From NCBI GenBank assembly GCA_001899255.1, contig MKVX01000018.1, positions 1 to 64,000 on the forward strand: 64,000 nucleotides of DNA, in the 5' to 3' direction. This DNA is from Rhizobiales bacterium 62-47. Lineage in GTDB: Bacteria > Pseudomonadota > Alphaproteobacteria > Rhizobiales > Xanthobacteraceae. Both the position numbers and the translations under genes were made by a program. The notes beneath the pieces are model-generated. The model had not been told where the DNA came from. It saw only the letters and a list, made by a program, of their open reading frames with translations, and searched no databases. Below are positions 42,024-50,802 of this stretch, piece by piece (position 1 is the first letter of the stretch; every line of letters begins with the position of its first letter).

Positions 42024-42761
42024 TCAGGTCTCGCTCGATTGCAGGCGCGGTGTTTCCGCGGGCTGCTCGGTCGCCTGCTGCTCGCGCAGATAGTCGCAGA
42101 CCGCTTCGCATTTCTCGCGCATGTGCTCGAACATCAGCAGACCGAGCTCTTCACCGGCCCGCCGGCGCAACGCATCGATGATGGCCTCGTGTTCGCGCAT
42201 CGCATCGCTTAAGCGTTCGGACTTGAGATTGGCAGAGTAGCGCAATCGCCGGATCACTGCGTTGGCGCTGGCGTAGTTGGCGCTCAGTATCGGATTGTCC
42301 GCAGCATCGACGATCGACTGATGAATCATCTGGTTGAGGCGGAAATAGTCGGTCAGTTCGCGCCGCAAATAGCTGGTGTACATATCGAGGTGCAGCCGCT
42401 CGATGGCGGCGATGCCGTCATCCGAGATGCGCGCGCAGGCGAGGCGGCCGGCGACAAAATCGAGCCCGGCGATGACTTCGAACAGATGGCGGATACCGGC
42501 CTCGGTAAAGGCCCGGACGCGCGCGCCACGGTTCGGCAGCAGTTCAACCAGGCCCTCTGCGGCCAATACCTTCAGTGCCTCACGGAGCGGCGTGCGTGAC
42601 ACGTTGAAACGCGCGCACAGCTCGCGCTCGGGGATGCGGGCGCCCGACGGCAGGTGGCCCTCGACGATGAAGTCCCGCAGCCTGACGAGGATATCGTCGT
42701 GCAGGGAGGCGGGTTGATCCTCGTCCGGCTCATAGCTTCCGATGCGCATCAGATTATTCAA
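42024..42761 (-). CDS. GntR-family (FadR/FCD) transcriptional regulator
   Basis: 245 aa. N-terminal winged helix: PERELCARFNVSRTPLREAL then VLAAEGLVELLPNRGARV. C-terminal FCD effector domain of about 130 residues (HLFEVIAGLDFVAGRLAC, LNQMIHQSIVDAADNPIL, MREHEAIIDALRRR), with conserved His/Asp positions that usually bind a metal and a small organic acid. The oxidase gene begins 2 nt after its stop, so both are one operon. It faces the aminotransferase gene across 191 nt and likely controls both sides. Confidence 0.9.
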   Translation of the reverse strand: MNNLMRIGSYEPDEDQPASLHDDILVRLRDFIVEGHLPSGARIPERELCARFNVSRTPLREALKVLAAEGLVELLPNRGARVRAFTEAGIRHLFEVIAGLDFVAGRLACARISDDGIAAIERLHLDMYTSYLRRELTDYFRLNQMIHQSIVDAADNPILSANYASANAVIRRLRYSANLKSERLSDAMREHEAIIDALRRRAGEELGLLMFEHMREKCEAVCDYLREQQATEQPAETPRLQSSET

Positions 42762-42952
42762 AATCGATCACCTCGATGGTTGTCTCGAGGACATAAAGAA
42801 CGCAAAAATGTCAATAATGCCCTCGAAATTGCGCCTCGCCGGTATGTTTAGCCGGTTTTTCAGTTGTTTCGAAGCGAAATCTGAATACACTCCTGACGGC
42901 ATTCGATCATTTCAGTGAAGTTTTGAATGCAAAATGGACAGGAGAGACTGAG
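42762..42952. promoter_or_regulatory. Divergent control region between GntR and aminotransferase genes
   Basis: 191 bases between divergent genes. Contains AT-rich patches (about 42800-42830) suited to promoters. AGGAGAG at 42940-42946 is the ribosome site of the aminotransferase gene. A GntR-type operator is expected but no clear TGGTnnnACCA-like palindrome was found by eye. Confidence 0.5.
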
Positions 42953-44158
42953 ATGGCGTTGCATACCGGGAGGCATTTTCTCCAGATTCCGGGACCGACC
43001 AATGTGCCGGACCGCGTGCTGCGGGCCATGGACATGCCGACCATCGACCATCGCGGCCCGGAGTTCGCCGAACTCGGTTTCGAGGTCCTGAAGGCCTCCC
43101 AGAGCGTTTTCCGCACCACCCAGCCGGTGATCATCTTTCCGTCGTCGGGCACGGGAGCGTGGGAAGCCGCCATCGTCAATGCGCTGTCGCCCGGCGACAA
43201 GGTGCTGATGACCGAAACCGGGCAGTTCGCCATGCTGTGGCGGCGACTGGCAGATCGCTGCAAGCTGGACGTCGACATGGTGCCGGGCGACTGGCGCCGG
43301 GGCACCAACGTTAAGGAGATCGAGGCGCGGCTGGTCGCGGACAAGGCGCACCGGATCAAGGCGGTCATGGTGGTTCATAACGAGACCTCGACCTCCTGTA
43401 TCAGCCATATTCCGGAAGTCCGGGCCGCAATGGATCGGGCCAAGCATCCGGCGCTGCTGATGGTCGATACCGTCTCTGGCCTCGGTTCGCTGGAATACGA
43501 ACACGACGCCTGGGGCGTCGATGTCAGCGTCAGCGGCTCGCAGAAGGGCCTGATGCTGCCGCCGGGGCTCGGCTTCAATGCCGTCTCGGAAAAGGCGCTG
43601 GCGGCTGCCAAGGCCAACAGCTCGGTCCGCTCCTATTGGGACTGGCACGACATCGTTGCCGCCAACAAGGCCGGGTCCTGGCCCTATACGCCGGCGACCA
43701 ACCTGCTTTACGGCCTCAAGGAAGCCATCGCCATGCTGCACGAGGAGGGGCTGGCCAATGTCTTCGCCCGCCACAAGCGGCACGGCGCGGCCACCCGGGC
43801 GGCGGTACGGGTCTGGGGCCTCGAGTTGGTCTGTCAGGAGCCGGCGGACTATTCACCGGCGCTGACCGCCGTGATGGTGCCGCAAGGGCACGATGCCGAC
43901 GAGTTTCGCAAGATCGTGCTGGAGAAGTTCGATATGTCGCTCGGGACGGGGCTTGCCAAGTTGAAGGGCAAGGCGTTCCGCATCGGCCATATCGGCCACT
44001 TTAACGACCTGATGCTGATGGGCACCTTGGCCGGTGTCGAAATGGGATTGGATCTCGCGGGCATTCCGCACCAGAAGGGCGGCGTGCTGGCGGCGATGGA
44101 TATTCTCAAGCGACAGGATACCATGCCGATGGTGCAACCGCAGAGCGCGGTCGCGTAG
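42953..44158 (+). CDS. Class V aminotransferase (serine-glyoxylate/alanine-glyoxylate type)
   Basis: 401 aa from ATG 42953, which has AGGAGAG upstream. Fold-type I PLP enzyme: QIPGPTNVPDRVLRAMDMP, DHRGPEFAELGFEVL, FPSSGTGAWEAAIVNALSPG, VVHNETSTS, VDTVSGLGSLEYEHD, and the PLP lysine in SGSQKGLMLPPGLGF (Lys198). These are strong marks of serine-glyoxylate transaminases. It would convert glyoxylate plus serine (or alanine) to glycine plus hydroxypyruvate (or pyruvate). With the neighbouring 2-hydroxy-acid oxidase it suggests glycolate/glyoxylate metabolism (inference). Confidence 0.9.
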   Translation: MALHTGRHFLQIPGPTNVPDRVLRAMDMPTIDHRGPEFAELGFEVLKASQSVFRTTQPVIIFPSSGTGAWEAAIVNALSPGDKVLMTETGQFAMLWRRLADRCKLDVDMVPGDWRRGTNVKEIEARLVADKAHRIKAVMVVHNETSTSCISHIPEVRAAMDRAKHPALLMVDTVSGLGSLEYEHDAWGVDVSVSGSQKGLMLPPGLGFNAVSEKALAAAKANSSVRSYWDWHDIVAANKAGSWPYTPATNLLYGLKEAIAMLHEEGLANVFARHKRHGAATRAAVRVWGLELVCQEPADYSPALTAVMVPQGHDADEFRKIVLEKFDMSLGTGLAKLKGKAFRIGHIGHFNDLMLMGTLAGVEMGLDLAGIPHQKGGVLAAMDILKRQDTMPMVQPQSAVA

Positions 44159-44243
44159 CATCGCCGTTGCGGCCGCTACCGGGGGACGTCTCTCGGGAAC
44201 TTATTCCACGCGCGGAGCGTCCAACAGGAAAGAACACAGGCTG

Positions 44244-45041
44244 ATGAACGTGGTGGTGCCGGCGACTGACGATCTGCTCTATTCCGTGACCGATGGCATC
44301 GCGCGGGTCACCTTCAATCGGCCGCAGGCGCGCAACGCCATGACGTTCGCGATGTACGAGCGGCTTGCGGCGATCTGCGAGCAGGCCAATGCCGATCGTT
44401 CGATCAAGGTCATCATCCTGACTGGCGCGGGCGACAAGGCATTCGCCTCCGGCACCGATATTTCGCAATTTCGTGCCTTCAAGACAGCGCAGGACGCGCT
44501 TGACTATGAGGCGCGGATCGACCGCGTGTTCGGCACGCTGGAGTCCTGCCGCGTACCGACCATCGCTGCCATTGCCGGGGCTTGCACTGGCGGCGGCGCA
44601 GGCATCGCAGCCTGTTGCGACCTGCGGATCGGCACGGCGACGACGCGGATCGGCTTTCCCATCGCGCGCACGCTCGGCAACTGCCTGTCGATGTCCAACA
44701 TCAGCCGTTTGACGGCGTTGCTTGGACCGGCGCGCACCAAGGACATCATCTTCACCGCGCGACTGGTGGAAGCGCCCGAGGCGTTGACGCTCGGCCTCCT
44801 CAACGAGGTGGTGGCGGATATCGAGACGCTGCAACGGCGCGCCGATGAGACGGCGCAACTGCTCGCCGGTCACGCGCCGTTGACGCTCGAGGTGACCAAG
44901 GAGGCGGTCCGCCGCATCCGCAAGACGCTGTCGCGCGATGAGGGCGAGGATCTCATCCTTAAAGCGTATATGAGCGCGGACTTCCGCGAAGGTATGGATG
45001 CTTTCCTGACCAAACGGAAACCGGTCTGGAAAGGGGAATGA
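44244..45041 (+). CDS. Enoyl-CoA hydratase/isomerase family protein, second copy
   Basis: 265 aa from ATG 44244 (AGGAAAG upstream); a longer frame from 44034 runs back into the aminotransferase gene and is spurious. Crotonase motifs: VTFNRPQARNAMTFAMYER, LTGAGDKAFASGTDISQF, AAIAGACTGGGAGIAACCDL, IGFPIARTLGNCLSMSN, and SRDEGEDLILKAYMSADFRE at the C-terminus. Substrate unknown. It is transcribed between the aminotransferase and the transporter genes. Confidence 0.88.
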   Translation: MNVVVPATDDLLYSVTDGIARVTFNRPQARNAMTFAMYERLAAICEQANADRSIKVIILTGAGDKAFASGTDISQFRAFKTAQDALDYEARIDRVFGTLESCRVPTIAAIAGACTGGGAGIAACCDLRIGTATTRIGFPIARTLGNCLSMSNISRLTALLGPARTKDIIFTARLVEAPEALTLGLLNEVVADIETLQRRADETAQLLAGHAPLTLEVTKEAVRRIRKTLSRDEGEDLILKAYMSADFREGMDAFLTKRKPVWKGE

Positions 45042-45134
45042 TCTTTTGAACGGCGACGCATCGTAGTCGATCAATCGGCGCGATGAACAAATCCGGACAT
45101 AACCGGGCAAACACAATCGACAGGGAGGAAACGG

Positions 45135-46121
45135 ATGCGACGACTTGCGAAAATTGCGGCTGCCGGTGCAGCCATTCTGCTCAGCACTCCGGCGCTGGCG
45201 TGGGAGCCGACCAAGCCGGTGGAAATCGTCGTTGCCGCGGGAGCGGGCGGTGCGTCCGACCAGATGGCGCGCATGATTCAGGCGGCGGTGCAGAAGAACA
45301 ATCTGATGAAGCAGCCGATGGTGGTCTCGCTCAAGGGCGCGGCTTCCGGTGCCGAAGCCCTGATCTATATGAAGTCGAGCGACGGCGATTCCAACAAGGT
45401 GCTGATCGCATATTCGCTGATTTACATGCTGCCGCTCTCGGCCAAGATTCCCTTCAACTGGCGCGAGCTGACACCGGTCGCGGTGATCGCGATGGACCAG
45501 TTCGTGTTGTGGGACAATGCCGGCAAGCCCTACAAGAACGTCAAGGAGTTCATCGACGCGGCGAAGGCGTCGAGTTCGCCGTTCAAGATGGGCGGGACCG
45601 GTTCGAAGCGCGAAGACCAGGTTCTGACCGTCTTCATGGAAAAGCGCACCGGCGCCAAGTTCGTTTACCTGCCCTACAAGTCGGGCGGCGAGGCGGCGAC
45701 GCAGTTGGTCGGCAATCACATCGATGCCAACGTCAACAATCCGTCGGAAAATCTCGAGGTCTGGCGCGCCGGACAGGTCCGTCCGCTGTGCGTGTTCGAC
45801 AAGGAGCGCATCTCCTACAAATCCAAAGTCACCGAGACGCAGTCGTGGAATGACATCCCGACCTGCAAGGAGGAAGGGCTCGACGTGCAGTATCTGATGC
45901 TGCGCGCGATGTTCCTGCCGGGCAAGGTAACGCCGGAGCAGGTCGCGTTCTACGTCGATCTGTTCAAGAAAGTGTCGGAGACGCCGGAATACAAGGATTA
46001 CATGGAGAAGCAGGCGCTGAAGCCGATCTTCCTCACCGGCAAGGATATGACCAAGTTTCTCGAAGAAGACGATGCGCAGAACAAGTCGCTGATGACCGAG
46101 GCCGGCTTCGTCGCCAAGTGA
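45135..46121 (+). CDS. tctC: Tripartite tricarboxylate transporter, periplasmic binding protein (Bug/TctC)
   Basis: 328 aa. Sec signal peptide MRRLAKIAAAGAAILLSTP, probable cut after ALA near residue 22. The mature protein has the Bug-type opening WEPTKPVEIVVAAGAGGASD, a two-lobed binding fold and the usual YLPYKSGGEAATQLVG and ID-lid segments. GGGAGGAAAC precedes ATG. It catches a carboxylate in the periplasm for the TctA/TctB membrane complex encoded next. The ligand is not predictable, as Bug proteins bind very diverse acids. It is separated from tctB by two hairpins. Confidence 0.9.
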   Translation: MRRLAKIAAAGAAILLSTPALAWEPTKPVEIVVAAGAGGASDQMARMIQAAVQKNNLMKQPMVVSLKGAASGAEALIYMKSSDGDSNKVLIAYSLIYMLPLSAKIPFNWRELTPVAVIAMDQFVLWDNAGKPYKNVKEFIDAAKASSSPFKMGGTGSKREDQVLTVFMEKRTGAKFVYLPYKSGGEAATQLVGNHIDANVNNPSENLEVWRAGQVRPLCVFDKERISYKSKVTETQSWNDIPTCKEEGLDVQYLMLRAMFLPGKVTPEQVAFYVDLFKKVSETPEYKDYMEKQALKPIFLTGKDMTKFLEEDDAQNKSLMTEAGFVAK

Positions 46122-46129
46122 CAAGGTAC

Positions 46130-46216
46130 CCTCGCTCCGTCTGCGGGGCGAGGTCTACATTCGCCAATTGCATGGATCGCTGAACGATTCCACCTCACCC
46201 CGTAAGCGGGGTGAGG
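46130..46216. repeat. Pair of REP-like hairpins between tctC and tctB
   Basis: Two similar hairpins: CCTCGCTCCG/CGGGGCGAGG (46130-46139 with 46144-46153, one G-T pair) and CCTCACCCCG/CGGGGTGAGG (46193-46202 with 46207-46216, perfect), each with a 4-nt loop. They share the CCTC.CCCG design of a repeat family common in rhizobia. They lie right after the tctC stop and may stabilise tctC mRNA or reduce read-through into tctB-tctA. Confidence 0.75.
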
Positions 46217-46245
46217 CTCAATGCTTCCAACGATCGAAACAAGCC

Positions 46246-46785
46246 ATGTCCTCAGATATCGAAATCGTCGTCGAAGACCCGACTGCGCCCGAAACCGACT
46301 CGCCGGCGGTTGCCAGTACCGGGACCGTCGATGTCGTCGTGTCGCTGCTGCTGCTCGCACTGGCCGGCGTGCTGGGATACGACAACTGGCGCACCGGCAT
46401 GTCGTGGGATGAATCAGGGCCGCAGGCGGGTTATTTTCCGTTCTATCTCTGTGTCATCCTCGGTGCGGCGAGTCTCTATGGCATCTTCGCGGCGCGGCGC
46501 AATCGCGCAGCGGCGGCGGAAACGTTTGTCACCCGCGCGCAGCTTCGCCGTGTGCTGCAGGTGTTCGTGCCGACGCTGCTGTTCTGCGTCATGATGCAGT
46601 TCCTCGGCCTCTATGTCGCAAGCTTCCTGCTGACCGCCGGTTTCATGTGGCTGGTCGGGCGCATCGCACTGTGGAAGTCGCTGCTGACGGCTTTCATTTT
46701 CACTGCGGCGATGTTCGTGACCTTCGACATCGCTTTCGACGTCATCATGCCGAAGGGACCGCTGGAAGCGGCCTTCGGTTACTAA
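46246..46785 (+). CDS. tctB: Tripartite tricarboxylate transporter, small membrane subunit (TctB)
   Basis: 179 aa from ATG 46246; a frame from 46168 would translate through a hairpin repeat and is unlikely. Four to five hydrophobic helices: VVVSLLLLALAGVLGYDNW, FPFYLCVILGAASLYGIFA, VFVPTLLFCVMMQFLGLYVA, ASFLLTAGFMWLVGRIAL and a last one around FIFTAAMFVTFDIAFDV. The pattern SGPQAGYFPFYL after helix 1 is typical for TctB. It works with TctA in the inner membrane; tctA starts 22 nt on. Confidence 0.88.
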   Translation: MSSDIEIVVEDPTAPETDSPAVASTGTVDVVVSLLLLALAGVLGYDNWRTGMSWDESGPQAGYFPFYLCVILGAASLYGIFAARRNRAAAAETFVTRAQLRRVLQVFVPTLLFCVMMQFLGLYVASFLLTAGFMWLVGRIALWKSLLTAFIFTAAMFVTFDIAFDVIMPKGPLEAAFGY

Positions 46786-46807
46786 CGAGAGTTCGGACGG
46801 ACGAACG

Positions 46808-48319
46808 ATGGAAGCATTCGGGTTATTGTTGCACGGCTTCACCGTGCTGCTGACGGGCAAGACGCTGCTCTTGATGATGGTCGGGCTGGTGCTCGGCATC
46901 TTCGTTGGCGTGTTGCCGGGGCTAGGCGGCCCAAACGGCGTCGCGATCCTGCTGCCGCTGACATTCACGATGGACCCGACATCGGCCATCGTCATGCTGT
47001 CCTGCATCTATTGGGGCGCGTTGTTCGGCGGCGCCATCACCTCGATCCTGTTCAACATTCCGGGCGAGGCGTGGTCCGTCGCCACCACCTTCGATGGCTA
47101 TCCGATGGCGCAGCAGGGACGCGCCGCTGAAGCGCTGACGGCGGCATTCACTTCGTCGTTCATCGGCTCGCTGTGTGCCGTGCTGCTCATTACGTTCCTC
47201 GCACCGATGATCTCCTCGTTCGCTTTGCGATTTGGCCCGCCGGAATTCTTCGCGGTCTATCTGCTGACGTTCTGTTCGTTCGTCGGCCTTGGCCGCGAGG
47301 CCAAGCATAAGACCATCATTTCGATGGCGCTCGGCCTGCTGCTGACCGGCATCGGCATGGACACCATTTCCGGGCAACTGCGCATGACGTTCGGCTCGAC
47401 CGATCTGCTGCGCGGCATCAACTTTCTCGTCGCGGTGATCGGACTGTTCGGCATCAGCGAAATCCTGCTGACGATGGAGGAGCGGCTTGCGCTGCGTGGT
47501 CACGCCGCCGGCATCAGCCTGCGTGTCATCCTCAAAGTCTGGATGGATCTGCCGAAATACTGGGTCACACTGTTGCGCTCCTCGTTCATCGGCTGCTGGC
47601 TCGGCATTACGCCGGGTGGCGCCATCGCCGCCTCGTTCATGGGTTACAATCTCGCCAAGCGCTTCGCCAAGGATCAGGACAGTTTCGGCAAGGGCCGCAT
47701 CGAGGGCGTGTTCGCGCCGGAAACCGCGGCGCATGCCTCGGGTACGGCAGCGTTGCTTCCGATGCTGGCACTGGGCATTCCCGGCTCGGGGACGGCCGCG
47801 ATCCTGCTCGGCGGGTTGATGGTGTGGGGCCTCAATCCCGGCCCGCTGCTGTTCGTCGAGCACAAGGATTTCGTCTGGGGCCTGATCGCCTCGATGTATC
47901 TCGGCAACGTCGTCGGCCTCGTGCTGGTGTTGACGACGGTGCCGATCTTTGCGTCCGTTCTGCGCGTGCCGTTCGCGGCGATCGCACCGATGATCGTGGT
48001 GTCGTGCGCCATCGGCGCCTATGCGATCCAAAACGCGATGTTCGATATTTGGCTGATGCTGCTGTTCGGTGTGGTCGGTTATGTCTTCAAGAAGATCGGC
48101 ATTCCGCTGGCGCCGTTCACGCTGGCGCTGGTGCTGGGCAACCGCGCGGAGGATGCGTTCCGACAGGCCATGATCGGCTCCGGTGGCGATCTCGGCGTGT
48201 TCTGGTCGAATGGGCTGGTCGGCTTCATCACCACGCTGGCGCTGGCGCTGCTGTTCTGGCCGTTGATCGATAAGGCGTTTGGCCGCATAGGGCAGATGTT
48301 GCGCCCGGCCAAGGCGTGA
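46808..48319 (+). CDS. tctA: Tripartite tricarboxylate transporter, large permease (TctA)
   Basis: 503 aa with 11-12 membrane helices. Diagnostic TctA motifs: GVLPGLGGPNGVAILLPLT, IYWGALFGGAITSILFNIPG, GIGMDTISGQLRMTFG, GVFAPETAAHASGTAALLPM and LGIPGSGTAAILLGGLMVWG. It forms the solute channel of the carboxylate:cation symporter with TctB. Downstream, a CoA-transferase gene ends only 3 nt away on the opposite strand, so the two transcripts must overlap or terminate inside one another. Confidence 0.92.
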   Translation: MEAFGLLLHGFTVLLTGKTLLLMMVGLVLGIFVGVLPGLGGPNGVAILLPLTFTMDPTSAIVMLSCIYWGALFGGAITSILFNIPGEAWSVATTFDGYPMAQQGRAAEALTAAFTSSFIGSLCAVLLITFLAPMISSFALRFGPPEFFAVYLLTFCSFVGLGREAKHKTIISMALGLLLTGIGMDTISGQLRMTFGSTDLLRGINFLVAVIGLFGISEILLTMEERLALRGHAAGISLRVILKVWMDLPKYWVTLLRSSFIGCWLGITPGGAIAASFMGYNLAKRFAKDQDSFGKGRIEGVFAPETAAHASGTAALLPMLALGIPGSGTAAILLGGLMVWGLNPGPLLFVEHKDFVWGLIASMYLGNVVGLVLVLTTVPIFASVLRVPFAAIAPMIVVSCAIGAYAIQNAMFDIWLMLLFGVVGYVFKKIGIPLAPFTLALVLGNRAEDAFRQAMIGSGGDLGVFWSNGLVGFITTLALALLFWPLIDKAFGRIGQMLRPAKA

Positions 48320-48322
48320 GGC

Positions 48323-49513
48323 TCACACCACCTTGGCTTGCCGCAGCGCCGCGATCTCGTCGGCGCTGAAGCCGAACTCGCTGAGCACTTCGTCGGTCTG
48401 CTCGCCGAATTCCGGTGGTCGCGCGGCCATTCTGCTCGGTGTGCGCGACAGTTTGAACGGCTGCCCGACCAGCGTGATCTGGCGGTCGTCATCGGTCGGG
48501 ACGGCCTGAGCCATGCCGAGGTGCTTGACCTGCGCGTCCTCGAACATCTGGTCGATGGTGTAGATCGGCCCGCAGGGCACACCGGCATCGTTGAGTGTCT
48601 GGACCCACTCGGCGGTGCTGCGCTGTTGGGTTCGCGCGTTGATCTCGGCGTTGAGCGCGTCACGGTTCTTCGAGCGCGCGGGCGCGGTAGCGTAATCGGG
48701 ATCGTCGATCAGTTCCGGCGCGCCGATGGTCTGGGCACACCGCTCCCAGATTTTGCCGCCGGTGGTCGCGATATTGATGAAGCCGTCCGACGTCTTGAAA
48801 ACTCCGGTCGGGATACTGGTCGGGTGATTGTTGCCGGCCTGGCCGGCGACGTCTCGCTCCAGCAACCAGCGCGCCGCCTGGAAATCCAGCATGAAGATCT
48901 GCGCCTGCAGCAGCGAGGTCTGTACCCACTGACCTTCGCCGGAAACGTCGCGCTCCAACAGCGCGGTAAGGATGCCCATCGCGCAAAACAGCCCGGCGGT
49001 AAGGTCGGCCACCGGAATGCCGACACGCATCGGTCCGCCACCGGGTGCGCCGGTGATCGACATCAGCCCGCCCATGCCCTGCGCGATCTGATCGAAGCCG
49101 GGCCGCTTGTGGTAGGGACCATCCTGGCCGAAGCCGGAGATGCTGCCGTAGACGATGCGCGGATTGACCTTGCGGAGGCTCTCGTAATCGATGCCGAGCC
49201 GCGCCTTGACGTCGGGCCGGAAATTCTCGACGACGACATCGGCCTGCTGCACCAGCCGCAGGAATGTCGCTAGTCCGCGCGGGTCTTTCAGATTGAGCGA
49301 CATCGCGCGCTTGTTGCGATGCAAGTTCTGGAAGTCCGATCCATGGCGTGGGCCACCGGGCTGCTCGCCATCGGCGTCGGTCAGCGCATCGATCTTGATG
49401 ACGTTGGCGCCCCAGTCCGCAAGCTGCCGCACGCAGGTCGGCCCCGAGCGGACCCGCGTCAGATCGAGCACGGTGAAACGGGACAGGGCCTGTGAAGCGG
49501 CAGGAGCGGGCAT
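48323..49513 (-). CDS. CaiB/BaiF (class III) CoA-transferase
   Basis: 396 aa from ATG 49513 with GGAG 9 nt upstream; a longer frame to 49609 adds atypical residues. Motifs: FTVLDLTRVRSGPTCVRQLA, ADWGANVIKIDA, HRNKRAMSLNLKDPRG, VVENFRPDVKARLGIDY, YGSISGFGQDGPYHKRPGFD and MRVGIPVADLTAGLFCAMG, whose Asp is the usual catalytic residue. It transfers CoA between carboxylic acids by a ping-pong-free class III mechanism. It probably activates the acid brought in by the Tct transporter (inference). Confidence 0.9.
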   Translation of the reverse strand: MPAPAASQALSRFTVLDLTRVRSGPTCVRQLADWGANVIKIDALTDADGEQPGGPRHGSDFQNLHRNKRAMSLNLKDPRGLATFLRLVQQADVVVENFRPDVKARLGIDYESLRKVNPRIVYGSISGFGQDGPYHKRPGFDQIAQGMGGLMSITGAPGGGPMRVGIPVADLTAGLFCAMGILTALLERDVSGEGQWVQTSLLQAQIFMLDFQAARWLLERDVAGQAGNNHPTSIPTGVFKTSDGFINIATTGGKIWERCAQTIGAPELIDDPDYATAPARSKNRDALNAEINARTQQRSTAEWVQTLNDAGVPCGPIYTIDQMFEDAQVKHLGMAQAVPTDDDRQITLVGQPFKLSRTPSRMAARPPEFGEQTDEVLSEFGFSADEIAALRQAKVV

Positions 49514-49743
49514 TCCGAGAATCTCCGGCAGAGGTGACTTAGGGATGCGACCGCGTGAAGGGCGTGGCCGTTGCCTCCCTGTTTGCCACAACAGCCGGGG
49601 CGAGGACAATCAATCGCAGGCGGAGGCCATGCAATCGCGCCTGACGGAAGATGACAACCGTGCGCAAGCCGTCATTTCCGGAGTATAGAGAGATTTCGCC
49701 ATACGGGTCATGACCGGTGGCGGAGATGCAAGAAGGGGTTCGG

Positions 49744-50775
49744 ATGCGCGTTTTGGTGACCGGAAATGCCGGCTTTATTGGGTTTCACACGGCGAGACGT
49801 TTGCTGGAACGCGGCGATTCCGTGGTCGGGATCGACGTTATCAACGATTACTACGACCCGGCGCTGAAGCGAGCGCGTCTAGCCGTCCTTGATCGGGTGG
49901 CTGCGGGCTCCGGCGGCCGCTACCGTTTCCATCATTGCAATCTGGCCGATCGTAAGACGCTGGATGCCTGCTTCGCGGATGGGCCGTTCGATCGTGTCAT
50001 TCATCTCGCGGCGCAGGCCGGTGTTCGCTACAGCCTCGAAAATCCGCACGCCTATGTCGAGAGCAACCTGATCGGCTTCGCCAATATGCTCGAAGCGTGC
50101 CGGCACGCAAGTACGCCGCATCTGGTCTACGCCAGCACCAGCAGCGTCTATGGCGCAAACACGCGAATGCCGTTCAGCGAGCATCACGGTGCGGACCATC
50201 CGTTGCAATTCTACGCCGCGACCAAGCGTGCCAATGAACTGATGGCGCACAGCTATAGTCACCTGTTTCAGATGCCGACCACCGGATTGCGCTTCTTCAC
50301 GGTTTATGGCCCGTGGGGCCGCCCGGACATGGCGCTGTATCAGTTCACCAGGAACATCATCGAAGGCAAGCCCATCCAGTTGTTCAACAACGGACAACAC
50401 GTTCGCGATTTCACCTACATCGACGATCTGGTGGAGGGCGTCATTCGCGTCAGCGACGACATTGCGCAACCGAATCCGGCATGGGATGCGGCAAGCCCGG
50501 ATCCGGCGACGAGCAACGCGCCGTTCCGTATTTTCAACATCGGCAACAACAATCCGGTGCAATTGCTCGACTACGTCGAAGCCATCGAAGACGCCGTCGG
50601 CAGGAAAGCGATACGCGAGCTGCTGCCGATGCAGCCCGGCGATCTACCCGACACTTACGCCGACGTGACGTCGCTGGTTCAGGCCGTTAATTATCAGCCG
50701 CGCACGACGGTTCGCGACGGCGTGGCGCGCTTTGTGGCCTGGTATCGTGAGTACACCGGCTCCGCCCCAGCCTGA
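49744..50775 (+). CDS. NAD-dependent sugar epimerase, UDP-glucuronate 4-epimerase type
   Basis: 343 aa from ATG 49744 (AAGGGG upstream). Extended [22 protein letters not shown] (NAD loop), [20 protein letters not shown], the catalytic S-S-Y-K set in YASTSSVYG and [10 protein letters not shown] (Tyr is in LQFYAATK), and [19 protein letters not shown], which is typical for UDP-glucuronate 4-epimerases. UDP-GlcA to UDP-GalA for surface polysaccharide. The convergent UDP-glucose dehydrogenase gene 27 nt away would supply its substrate. Confidence 0.88.
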   Translation: MRVLVTGNAGFIGFHTARRLLERGDSVVGIDVINDYYDPALKRARLAVLDRVAAGSGGRYRFHHCNLADRKTLDACFADGPFDRVIHLAAQAGVRYSLENPHAYVESNLIGFANMLEACRHASTPHLVYASTSSVYGANTRMPFSEHHGADHPLQFYAATKRANELMAHSYSHLFQMPTTGLRFFTVYGPWGRPDMALYQFTRNIIEGKPIQLFNNGQHVRDFTYIDDLVEGVIRVSDDIAQPNPAWDAASPDPATSNAPFRIFNIGNNNPVQLLDYVEAIEDAVGRKAIRELLPMQPGDLPDTYADVTSLVQAVNYQPRTTVRDGVARFVAWYREYTGSAPA

Positions 50776-50802
50776 GAGGGGCGGAGGCCGTTGGACGCAA
50801 AG

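Noticed and set aside
44106-46124. 672-codon open frame on the minus strand opposite the enoyl-CoA hydratase and tctC genes
   Set aside because: It is the antisense shadow of GC-rich genes with clear family motifs on the plus strand; its translation is rich in Arg/His/Leu with no domain.
46922-48031. 369-codon minus-strand frame opposite tctA
   Set aside because: Charged, His/Arg/Gln-rich antisense translation of a membrane protein gene; a typical shadow.
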